DNA from: Planktothrix sp. PCC 11201 | Lineage (GTDB): Bacteria > Cyanobacteriota > Cyanobacteriia > Cyanobacteriales > Microcoleaceae | DNA length: 64,000 nt | Direction: 5' to 3' | Assembly (NCBI RefSeq): GCF_900009135.1 | Contig: NZ_LT797701.1 | Location: forward strand, 600,170-664,169 | Shown: one piece after another, positions 46,245 through 54,091 of the stretch | How the letters are laid out: every line of letters starts with the position of its first letter | Numbering within the stretch: the first letter of the stretch is position 1 | Position numbers and translations under genes: made by a program | The notes under the pieces: model-generated | The model's database searches: none | What the model was told of the DNA's origin: nothing | The model's input: the letters and a program-made list of their open reading frames with translations, nothing else

Positions 46245-49200
46245 TTACAAATCCCGACTTTTATCAGAACTTTGTAAAGCTTTTGTAAGTTGATCCCCAT
46301 GGGGTGGGACAGTGCTCTTACCATTATTATGACCATTTCCATTAGAATAAGATCCGTTGTCTGTATTCAAAGCGACATTTTCTAAATGTTGTTTTGGAGA
46401 ATTGTGCCCCATCAAACGGGATTGAATACTGGTGGCAATCACATAAAAAACTGGAATAATATACAAACTTAGAAGCGTAGAAACAAACATTCCACCCATT
46501 ACCGCCATACCAATGGCGACCCGACTCGCGGCCCCTGCCCCCGTGGCAAAAGCTAGGGGCATCACCCCTAAAATCGTTGATAAAGCCGTCATCATAATCG
46601 GGCGAAATCGTAACCGACAGGCTTCAATGGCTGCCTTTTGAATTGATAATCCCTGTTCCCGTAATTGGTTAGCAAATTCCACAATTAAAATCGAGTTTTT
46701 TGTTGCTAATCCTATTAACATAATCAACCCAATCCGACTAAACGCATTTAACTCTAATTGTGCTATCCATAACGCCCCAAATGCCCCTAATAAAGACAGA
46801 GGAACCGCTAATAGAATAATCACAGGGTCAATATAACTTTCAAATTGGGCAGCTAAGGTTAGGAAAATAAACACTAAGGCAAGGGCAAAAATAAAATTAG
46901 TTGCTTGACCCGCTTCTTTAAATTCTAAAGATTCCCCAGAAAAAGCGGTACGCATATCCGGGGGTAGAATTTCTTTAGCTAAATTTTCCAAGGCATTTAA
47001 CGCCACGCCTAAACTAACTCCCGGGGCTGGACTGCCTTCTAAAGTGGCAGAACGAAAGCGATTAAAATGGTTAATTTGAGGGGGTGTGGTGGCGGTGGAA
47101 ATGGTGACTAAATTACTTAAAGCAATCATTTCTCCCTGTTGGGAACGCACATATAATTGCTTTAAATCCTCGGGATTTGCTCGATATTTCTCATCGGCGC
47201 GAACTACAACTTCATAACGTTGATTTCCCTGATTAAAACTGGTAATTTCCTGACCGCCCACTAAAATTTGTAAGGTTCGGGCAATATCTTGTACAGAAAC
47301 CCCTAAATTTCCGGCTTGAGAACGATCTACACTGATGGTTAATTCCGGTTTATTCAGTTTTAAATTGGTGTCAATATTAACTAACTCTGGTAAATCTCTA
47401 GCGCGAATTACAAAGTCTTGGGAAACTTGTGCCAATTGTTCTAAATCATTACCTTGTAAGACAAATTGTATGGGTTGACCTTGACCGCCTCCGGGTAATC
47501 CCCCTGGATTTGTAGCGAAGACTAAGGCATCGGTAATTGTTGAAAATTTACCCAATAATTTCTTAACAAGAGATTGTTGAGTTTGTTCGGGTTCCGGGCG
47601 TTCAGACCAAGGTTTTAAACGGGCAAAAGAGAATCCTGTATTAGCTTGGGATGCCCCTCGACTAGAACCTGCGATCGCAAAATAACTGGTAATTTCCGGT
47701 ACTTGATTGAAGATATTTTCAACCTGTTTAACCACCCGGTTAGTATAGTTAATACTTACCCCATCTGGAGCCGTAATCGTAGTAAAAATCCGACCCCGAT
47801 CTTCACTCGGTAAAAAGCCCTGGGGTAACTGTAAAAACAACCAAACTGTTAATCCTAAACTGGCAATAAATCCTAAAATAACGACGGGTTTAATTGTCAT
47901 TAATAGCCGTAATGTCCAACCATAAATAGCCGTAATTTTATGCAAAACCCATTCAAATAAATCCAAGGGGAAAGATAGAATTTTCATCAATCCTTGGGGC
48001 TGGGTTTCGTGACGCAATAAACGGGCGGAAAGAGGAGGGGCTAAAGTTAGGGCAACGATACTTGAAAAAACCACAGAAGCGGCTAAAGTTAAGGCAAATT
48101 CATTGAATAATCGTCCACTGGTTCCCCCGGCAAAGGCAACGGGAACAAATACTGCTACTAAAACAACCGTTGTGGCAATCACAGCAAATACCACCTCTCC
48201 AACGGCGGCATAGGTCGCTGGAAAGGCATCTAGCCGTTTTTCTTCCATATAACGGATGATATTTTCTAAGACTACAATCGTATCATCCACGACTAAACCC
48301 GTGGCTAAAGTTAAGGCAAATAGGGTTAAGGTATTAATCGAAAATCCCAGAAAAAACATCACACTAAATGCCCCAATTAAAGAAATGGGAATCGTGACGG
48401 CTGGAATTAAAGTAGCTCTCCAATTTCTCAAGAATAAAAAGATAATTAAAACCACCAGTCCAATCGAAATTAACAGACTGATCCAAACTTCTTCAATCGC
48501 AAGTTCTACAAACTCGGAATAATCTACCGCAATTTCATAGCTGAGTCCTTCAGGAAAACTTTTTTTGAGTTCCGCTAATTTAGCTTTAATTCCGTGGGCA
48601 ACTTCTATTAAATTCGCATCGGCAAGTTTACTAATTCCTAATCCCACGGCAGGATTGCCATTAAAACGGGCAATTACCTGATCATCTTTTGCCCCAATTT
48701 CTGCCCGTCCAATATCTCTAATTTTAACTTGCGAGCCATTATCATTACGTTTAATAATTAAGTCTTCATAATCTTGGGGAGTTTGCAGTCTTCCCAAAGT
48801 TCTCACGGGATATTCTGTTTCTTTTCCTTCAATTCGACCACTGGGAATTTCAATATTTTGTCGTCTTAGGGCTTGTTCAACATCTAAAGCGGTAATTTGA
48901 CGGGCTGCCATTTTCAGGGTATCTAACCATAATCGCATGGCATAACGGCGTTCTCCTGAAATAGAAACACTATTAACACCATCAACCGTTTCTAAAGCAT
49001 TTTTAATATAAAGATCGGCGTAATTACTTAACTCTAAAGCTGATAAAGTTTGACTAAAAAAGGCGATCCATAAAATTCGTTCATCATCTCCAGATCGTTT
49101 TTCTACCACTGGAATATCAACATCATCGGGTAATTTTCCCGCCCCCCTCGCCACCCGACTTCTAACTTCTTGGGCAGCTACTTCTAAATCTCGATTTAAT

Positions 49201-49484
49201 TCAAATTGAACAGAAATAGAACTGCTTCCTTCTCGACTACTAGAAGTTAGGGTTTTAATCCCAGCAATACCGTTAATTTGTGCTTCTAAAATCTCCGTAA
49301 CTTCTGTTTCTACTACTTGGGGACTTGCCCCCGGATAGCTGGTACTAACAGTAACAATGGGCGGATCAATTTTAGGATATTCCTGCACCGGAAGCCGAGT
49401 AAAACCGACTATTCCTAAAATAATAATTAGCAACGAACAAACCGAAGCAAAAACAGGTCTTTTAATAAAAAAATGAGTAAACAT
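46245..49484 (-). CDS. RND efflux pump inner-membrane subunit (HAE1/AcrB type)
   Basis: The 1079-residue protein is a proton-driven resistance-nodulation-division exporter. It has two homologous halves, each with one membrane helix, a large periplasmic loop and five more helices. Family landmarks are FIKRPVFASVCSLLIIILG at the start, the proton-relay Asp pair in LATGLVVDDTIVVLENI, and IGLIMLIGLATKNSILIVEF plus RFRPIMMTALSTILGVMPLA in the second half. The C-terminus is a Asn/Gly-rich tail. It is the last gene of a padR-adaptor-pump operon. Substrates (drugs, lipids, metabolites) are unknown; an outer-membrane TolC would be encoded elsewhere. Confidence 0.94.
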   Translation of the reverse strand: MFTHFFIKRPVFASVCSLLIIILGIVGFTRLPVQEYPKIDPPIVTVSTSYPGASPQVVETEVTEILEAQINGIAGIKTLTSSSREGSSSISVQFELNRDLEVAAQEVRSRVARGAGKLPDDVDIPVVEKRSGDDERILWIAFFSQTLSALELSNYADLYIKNALETVDGVNSVSISGERRYAMRLWLDTLKMAARQITALDVEQALRRQNIEIPSGRIEGKETEYPVRTLGRLQTPQDYEDLIIKRNDNGSQVKIRDIGRAEIGAKDDQVIARFNGNPAVGLGISKLADANLIEVAHGIKAKLAELKKSFPEGLSYEIAVDYSEFVELAIEEVWISLLISIGLVVLIIFLFLRNWRATLIPAVTIPISLIGAFSVMFFLGFSINTLTLFALTLATGLVVDDTIVVLENIIRYMEEKRLDAFPATYAAVGEVVFAVIATTVVLVAVFVPVAFAGGTSGRLFNEFALTLAASVVFSSIVALTLAPPLSARLLRHETQPQGLMKILSFPLDLFEWVLHKITAIYGWTLRLLMTIKPVVILGFIASLGLTVWLFLQLPQGFLPSEDRGRIFTTITAPDGVSINYTNRVVKQVENIFNQVPEITSYFAIAGSSRGASQANTGFSFARLKPWSERPEPEQTQQSLVKKLLGKFSTITDALVFATNPGGLPGGGQGQPIQFVLQGNDLEQLAQVSQDFVIRARDLPELVNIDTNLKLNKPELTISVDRSQAGNLGVSVQDIARTLQILVGGQEITSFNQGNQRYEVVVRADEKYRANPEDLKQLYVRSQQGEMIALSNLVTISTATTPPQINHFNRFRSATLEGSPAPGVSLGVALNALENLAKEILPPDMRTAFSGESLEFKEAGQATNFIFALALVFIFLTLAAQFESYIDPVIILLAVPLSLLGAFGALWIAQLELNAFSRIGLIMLIGLATKNSILIVEFANQLREQGLSIQKAAIEACRLRFRPIMMTALSTILGVMPLAFATGAGAASRVAIGMAVMGGMFVSTLLSLYIIPVFYVIATSIQSRLMGHNSPKQHLENVALNTDNGSYSNGNGHNNGKSTVPPHGDQLTKALQSSDKSRDL

Positions 49485-49550
49485 ATTATTAGGTTATTGA
49501 ATGTTTGTAGTAAGCCCTTCAAGGCTTCAATCAGCAGTAAACACCCCTCC

Positions 49551-51146
49551 CTAACGTTTACCCTTTGAAGTCTGATCGGAATTAGCAGGTAAAATATTAA
49601 TAGCCGCACCATCGGATAGTTTTTGTGTACCGGAAATAATCAATTTCTGTCCTGGTTTAAGTCCTTCTAAAATTTCGGCGCGATCATTTTGAATTAAACC
49701 TAATTTAATCGTCTGTTTTTTAGCCGTTAATTTTTCTTCCCCTTCCGCAATAAATACAAATCGCTGATCACCTTCAAATTTAACGGCGGTCATCGGAATC
49801 ACAACGGCATTTAGTTTTTGTTTCCAAACTACTTCAGCCCGCACAAATTGACCATCTTTAAATAATCCTTGACTATTATCAAAACTAGCCTTTGCTAAAA
49901 TAGTTTGGGAGTCTTGATTTACCGAAGGCGAGATAAAACTAATTCGTCCTGTTCCTAATATTTTACCTTGAGGATCAACCATTTGTACCGATAATCCTAA
50001 CTTTAAATCCTCTTTACGTTCTAAAGCTATTGGTAAGCGCAATTCTAACTGATCATTCGCAGTTAAACGGGTGAGAATATCTCCTTTACTAACATAATCT
50101 CCTACTTTAATTCCCACATCACCAACAACCCCAGTAAAGGGTGCTAAAACGGCTGTTTCTTGTAAATCCAATTCAATATTCCGCACCTGAGCCACTGCTT
50201 CAGCAACCTGGGCTTCCGCCTGTTGTATTTCTTGGATACGAGTGCCACTTTCTAATTGATTTAAAGCCTGTTGTTCCTGTTCAATAACGGCTTGACGGAG
50301 ATTAATTTCTGATTGTCGATTTTTTTGTAATTGTTCTAAACGGCGTTTAGCGGCTTGCAAATTCGCATTAGCACTATTTCTTTGAGACGATAACGCATCA
50401 AATTGATCTTGGGAAATTGCCCCGGATTCGCTTAAATCTTGAAAGCGATTCACTCGATTTTGAGCTAATTCGGCATCGGCTTGAATTGAATCAATTTGAG
50501 ATTTGGCTTGATTAATTTCTGCTAATAAACTACCGGATTCCGCATCGGCTAATCTAGCTTTTGCTTCGGCTAATTTTGCCCTTCCTTGAGCAATTTCTTC
50601 AGGACGACTTCCGGCTTGTAATTCTGATAAACGGGCTTGAGTCCGAACTAAATTGGCTTTAGCTTGATTTAAACTTGATTCTACACTATCACTTTTGAGG
50701 CGAGCGATCGCGTCTCCCTGTTCAATCACCTGCCCCGATTCCACTAAAATCTGGGTAATTCTACCTTCAATTTCTGGCTTAATATCCACTGCCCGTTTTG
50801 CCTCTAATGTCCCAACAAAATCAGAGGTTTCTTCAAAATCAAAAGTTTCTACCGCAGCGATTTTAACAGCATTTCCCCTCGGCTTACTAGCTTTTTCCGA
50901 GGTTGGGTTATCCCTATTTTCAGGGGTAGCTTGCCACCATTGTCCTCCGACGAAACCCACCCCCAACGCCATTAAAGTAACCAGTAAAATTTGGAACCCT
51001 CCGGTTTTATAAGCCGAGGGTTCTGGAGCAACTTTTATGGGTAAAGATTTAGCTGGAAAATCAGTTATTTCTTGTTGATTTTCCGACTCAATCCATTCTT
51101 GATCCTGTTCTTTCACCGTAGATTTAGGGAATTGTAAATCAGACAT
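49551..51146 (-). CDS. RND efflux periplasmic adaptor (membrane fusion protein)
   Basis: The 531-residue protein links the RND pump to an outer-membrane channel. A cytoplasmic N-terminal tail of about 50 residues precedes one membrane segment (GFQILLVTLMALGVGFVGG). The split lipoyl domain is at GTLEAKRAVDIKPEIEGRI and VLAPFTGVVGDVGIKVGDYV. Between them is a long coiled coil of about 190 residues, with a tandem AEAKARLADAES-type heptad pattern. Beta-barrel and membrane-proximal domains follow. The long hairpin and long N-terminal tail are larger than in AcrA. It starts 80 bases after padR and ends 66 bases before the pump gene. Confidence 0.92.
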   Translation of the reverse strand: MSDLQFPKSTVKEQDQEWIESENQQEITDFPAKSLPIKVAPEPSAYKTGGFQILLVTLMALGVGFVGGQWWQATPENRDNPTSEKASKPRGNAVKIAAVETFDFEETSDFVGTLEAKRAVDIKPEIEGRITQILVESGQVIEQGDAIARLKSDSVESSLNQAKANLVRTQARLSELQAGSRPEEIAQGRAKLAEAKARLADAESGSLLAEINQAKSQIDSIQADAELAQNRVNRFQDLSESGAISQDQFDALSSQRNSANANLQAAKRRLEQLQKNRQSEINLRQAVIEQEQQALNQLESGTRIQEIQQAEAQVAEAVAQVRNIELDLQETAVLAPFTGVVGDVGIKVGDYVSKGDILTRLTANDQLELRLPIALERKEDLKLGLSVQMVDPQGKILGTGRISFISPSVNQDSQTILAKASFDNSQGLFKDGQFVRAEVVWKQKLNAVVIPMTAVKFEGDQRFVFIAEGEEKLTAKKQTIKLGLIQNDRAEILEGLKPGQKLIISGTQKLSDGAAINILPANSDQTSKGKR

Positions 51147-51225
51147 TTTTCAGCCAAGATTGAGGTTGTTTTTACGGAGCAAAATGACCATTAAATTGAG
51201 ACAAAATTAGGGTTATAGTCTAAAG

Positions 51226-51795
51226 TTACAATATATTAAACTCAGTTAACATCTTTCCAGAGGTAGATGCAAAAGCACTAGATTGTTCTTTTTCTAAACA
51301 TTCCTGAAGCCAATCCATTTCTGACTTTAGCATGAACTTGGCCCGTTCCCAAGTGGCGGATTGAAAAGAGTCCGTTACTAACTTTTCCATTTCTTGACTA
51401 TCTAAATAAGTTTGTCGTTGGTGACAAACCCTTAAACGGATCTGAATCAGTTGGACTCGTTCCCCAGGTTCTAAACTTCCGAAAAAGAAATACTTCACTA
51501 AAAATCGAGCGCGACTTTTAACCCAGCTTTCTTGCGGATGTTCCAACATTTTTTCCCGCCAACGAGCGCATCCAGCGGCAGTAACGGCATAAATTCTGCG
51601 ACTCGCTCCTGCACGCCCAGACTCCTCCAACAACACCTGGACTTGACCCCGTTCTTCTAAACGTTTGAGCAAGGGGTAAATCGCTCCATAGTTAACACTC
51701 ATACAACTACTGAGAAATAACTCCAGCTGTTGTTTAAGTCGGTAGCCATGTAAAGGTTCTTGTTGTAATAGTCCGAGGGCAGATAATTCTAACAT
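51226..51795 (-). CDS. PadR-family transcriptional regulator
   Basis: The 189-residue regulator has the PadR winged helix at the N-terminus: LSALGLLQQEPLHGYRLKQQLE, VNYGAIYPLLKRLEERG and GASRRIYAVTAAG. The C-terminal half is helical and serves for dimerisation and ligand binding. PadR proteins often repress an adjacent efflux operon and themselves. Here the gene is first in the operon with the adaptor and RND pump. A perfect TATCAA-A-TTGATA palindrome starts three bases before its ATG, which supports autoregulation (inference). Confidence 0.88.
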   Translation of the reverse strand: MLELSALGLLQQEPLHGYRLKQQLELFLSSCMSVNYGAIYPLLKRLEERGQVQVLLEESGRAGASRRIYAVTAAGCARWREKMLEHPQESWVKSRARFLVKYFFFGSLEPGERVQLIQIRLRVCHQRQTYLDSQEMEKLVTDSFQSATWERAKFMLKSEMDWLQECLEKEQSSAFASTSGKMLTEFNIL

Positions 51796-51797
51796 TA

Positions 51798-51810
51798 TAT
51801 CAAATTGATA
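51798..51810. promoter_or_regulatory. candidate PadR operator
   Basis: TATCAAATTGATA is a perfect 13-base palindrome immediately upstream of the padR start on the minus strand. A bound repressor would block the operon and possibly affect the divergent regulator gene. A second palindrome, AGCCTTTAGGCT, is at 51930-51941, nearer the Crp-type gene. Confidence 0.4.
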
Positions 51811-51967
51811 GTTAATTAATGTATTGGATTGTACCCGATTATTTTTTAGGCAATCAGGTTGTATTGTAGTGCAGTATTCCTAGAAATGTCGGAGAATTTT
51901 AATCGAGACTAAACCTAAATTTAACCTCAAGCCTTTAGGCTGGGAGTAAGCATTCAAGGAATCTCCT

Positions 51968-52543
51968 GTGAATATTTCAACCCTTGTTAATCCTGCGTTA
52001 ACCTCCAGACCCCGTACCTTTAACCCCCGGGAACAAATCCCCCTCTGGTCTAATACCCTATGGAAAATCGAACGGGGTGTCGTGCGTACCCTCACCTGGA
52101 AAGAAGACGGAACCTTAATTAGTTTAGGATATTGGGGACAGAATGATATTGTCGGTAGACCCCTGTCTCAACTTGACCCATATCAAATTGAATGTGTTAG
52201 CTCCGTTGAAGTTAGCGTTATCCCCTCAACTCTTTGGTCAGATTATACCGATGGAATTTTGACCCATCTGCGCCAAATCGAGGAATTGCAAACTATTTTC
52301 CATACCCAAGGGACAGAGCAGCGTTTATTAAATTGTTTAAAATGGCTGGGAAAAAAATTTGGTCGTTTAACACCCGAAGGATTATTAATTGATTTACGTT
52401 TAACCCATGCTGATATTTCTGATTTAATTGGGATGACTCGGGTCAGTGTCACCCGCATGATGATTAAACTTGAACAGGATGAATTAATTCAACGTCCGGG
52501 TCGTCATTGTATTATTTTGAAATCATCTGTTTTTCTTTCGTAG
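51968..52543 (+). CDS. Crp/Fnr-family transcriptional regulator
   Basis: The 191-residue protein has a shortened effector domain (LWKIERGVVRTLTWKEDGTLI; GYWGQNDIVGRPLSQL) and a C-terminal winged helix: LDLRLTHADISDLIGMTRVSV-type sequence (LTHADISDLIGMTRVSVTRM) followed by IKLEQDELIQRPGRHCIIL. It lacks the four-Cys cluster of Fnr and a clear cAMP pocket, so its signal is unknown. The start is GTG at 51968 with AGGA at a good distance. It is divergent from padR and may share control of the efflux operon. Confidence 0.87.
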   Translation: MNISTLVNPALTSRPRTFNPREQIPLWSNTLWKIERGVVRTLTWKEDGTLISLGYWGQNDIVGRPLSQLDPYQIECVSSVEVSVIPSTLWSDYTDGILTHLRQIEELQTIFHTQGTEQRLLNCLKWLGKKFGRLTPEGLLIDLRLTHADISDLIGMTRVSVTRMMIKLEQDELIQRPGRHCIILKSSVFLS

Positions 52544-52549
52544 CAATCA

Positions 52550-52801
52550 TCAGAGGTTAAGAAAGTAGATTAAATATATTAAGCTGTCACGAGTAAACAG
52601 ATGAGAATGACCGCCCCCTTCTGTTTCTCTTGTTTTTACCCGAATCAATAAACTTACTTTATGATCGCCAATTTTCGGTATTAACTCAACAGAAACATCA
52701 ATCGTGTGTTTTCCCAGCTTGATTTGTTTGTCAGCAATTTCAATGTTCTTAAATTTTCCATAGTTCCCATAAATAGAATAATAATATGATATTAATAAAA
52801 A
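52550..52801 (-). pseudogene. start-less ORF remnant, possibly nuclease-related
   Basis: The frame from 52801 down to a TGA at 52550 is open for about 83 codons with coding-like composition but contains no ATG or GTG near its start. It encodes YSIYGNYGKFKNIEIADKQI, then DVSVELIPKIGDHKVSLLI and RVKTRETEGGGHSHLFTRD. The last segment has the look of a restriction or nuclease domain, but I cannot name the family. It begins at the stop codon of the HTH protein gene, so it is the 3' part of a lost gene or of a fused C-terminal domain. Confidence 0.5.
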
Positions 52802-53301
52802 TCAGAGTCTACCTGCTTAACTTCATCTAAGCTTAACCCTAGCAATTCTGCAATTTGCTCATCGCTCAAGCCAAATTGCCGTAACTTACCAACTGTTTCA
52901 ATCTTAGTTTGATACTTACCTTGCTGGAAGTCGGGAGTTACAGGCTGACTTTTATCTGGGGTATCACCACGCTGATCGAAGCAAACATTAATGTATCCAA
53001 TACTATTGCTATTAATACTATTATTACCAAAATTAATATTCAAATTTCCCTGTCGTTCTAAGACTGATTTAAGATTATATTTATCAACAGGTTCATCAAA
53101 AACATCTGATAACATTTGTAAAAGCTCGTAACCTACATCCTTAGCATGACCGAAAGAACAACCATAATTTTCTGCAATGTCCATATATTTCTGTCGTTTC
53201 AGTGTTCCCTCGATAATGCGCCGCTGCAAGTCATTTAGATGTTGGCCTGTCTTAGCATAAACAACTTGCTCTACAAATTGCAATACTTCGCGAATGTCCA
53301 T
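52792..53301 (-). CDS. vMAP-N-type HTH protein (conflict-system-associated domain)
   Basis: Residues 1-85 match the HTH domain I know as vWA-MoxR-associated protein N-terminal (vMAP_N): EVLQFVEQVVYAKTGQHLND, QRRIIEGTLKRQKYMDIAEN and YGCSFGHAKDVGYELLQMLS. In cyanobacteria this domain normally caps large AAA, NACHT, TIR or WD40 proteins of signalling and conflict systems. Here it is followed only by an Asn-rich strand region and a short helical tail (VGKLRQFGLSDEQIAELLGL) of the type found at the end of Rpn-like proteins. Total 169 residues. It is divergent from the adk-KAP-CBS run across phased repeats and may regulate it. Confidence 0.72.
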   Translation of the reverse strand: MDIREVLQFVEQVVYAKTGQHLNDLQRRIIEGTLKRQKYMDIAENYGCSFGHAKDVGYELLQMLSDVFDEPVDKYNLKSVLERQGNLNINFGNNSINSNSIGYINVCFDQRGDTPDKSQPVTPDFQQGKYQTKIETVGKLRQFGLSDEQIAELLGLSLDEVKQVDSDFY

Positions 53302-53333
53302 CAGCCAGGTATGTGAGAGAACTGAAGTTATTA

Positions 53334-53411
53334 TATCCGACTTTATCCGACTTTATCCGTCTCGATCCGACTTGTAACTAAAAGTTAAAAAGATCCGTCT
53401 TTTTCCGCTTT
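53334..53411. repeat. helically phased 10-bp repeats in a divergent promoter
   Basis: Four contiguous 10-base units lie at 53334-53373: TATCCGACTT, TATCCGACTT, TATCCGTCTC, GATCCGACTT. Two further relatives follow, GATCCGTCTT at 53392 and TTTCCGCTTT at 53402. The period equals one DNA turn, so a protein could bind all units on one face. They lie 33 bases from the HTH gene start and about 70-140 bases from the adk start. Confidence 0.75.
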
Positions 53412-53477
53412 TTAGTTTTGGAGCGATCGTTTAGGATATTGATGAGTAAAGCGATAGACTGTTGAATCATAAAAAGT

Positions 53478-54065
53478 ATGCGAATTATATTTTTAGGCCC
53501 GAATGGGGCAGGCAAAGGTACTCAAGCTGCGATCGTAGCCAAGGACTTCGGAATTCATCACATTTCAACGGGCGAACTACTGCGCGAGGAGCGAAAGGCC
53601 AAAACAGAGATAGGCCAAAAAGCACAATCTTATATAGATAAAGGGGCATTAGTCCCTGATAGCATTGTGCTAGATATTGTCAGAGAACAATTGACTAAAA
53701 AAGAAGCAAAACCAGGTTGGATATTAGACGGATTTCCTCGGAACGTCGCTCAAGTAGGGGCGTTAGATAAATTATTAAGGGATTTAGATCAGGCAGGTTG
53801 TGATTGCGTTATCAACTTTGACGTGCCAGACTCAGTTTTAGTTCAGCGACTGAGAAAGAGGGCTATCAAGGAAAATCGTACAGATGATACACCAGAAGTT
53901 ATTCGGCGGCGCATCCAAATTTTTCAGGAAGAAACTGCACCTTTAATCAACTTATATAGTGAGTGGTTGTTGCTAGAAACCATCAATGGTTTTATGTCTA
54001 AAGAGGCAGTTACATCAGCAATTAAAGAGGTTTTGTCAGAAGTAAAAAAGTCCACTAAGTCCTAA
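53478..54065 (+). CDS. adk: adenylate kinase homologue (probable paralogue)
   Basis: The 195-residue protein has the full adenylate kinase core: P-loop GPNGAGKGT (residues 7-15; Asn replaces the usual Pro or Ala), AMP site HHISTGELLREE, ILDGFPRN, and a short LID (RLRKRAIKENRTDDTPEVI) without zinc Cys. The conserved Arg residues are present, so it should interconvert ATP, AMP and ADP. The usual cyanobacterial adk lies in the ribosomal-protein cluster near secY; this one sits beside a KAP NTPase and CBS proteins, so I infer a second, specialised copy. The next gene starts 26 bases on. Confidence 0.82.
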   Translation: MRIIFLGPNGAGKGTQAAIVAKDFGIHHISTGELLREERKAKTEIGQKAQSYIDKGALVPDSIVLDIVREQLTKKEAKPGWILDGFPRNVAQVGALDKLLRDLDQAGCDCVINFDVPDSVLVQRLRKRAIKENRTDDTPEVIRRRIQIFQEETAPLINLYSEWLLLETINGFMSKEAVTSAIKEVLSEVKKSTKS

Positions 54066-54091
54066 TTAATAAATCAAGGCGTAAACAAGTT

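Noticed and set aside
53334-53411. Tandem repeats considered as a CRISPR array
   Set aside because: Units of 10 bases are contiguous, without spacers of array length, and no cas gene is present anywhere in the window.
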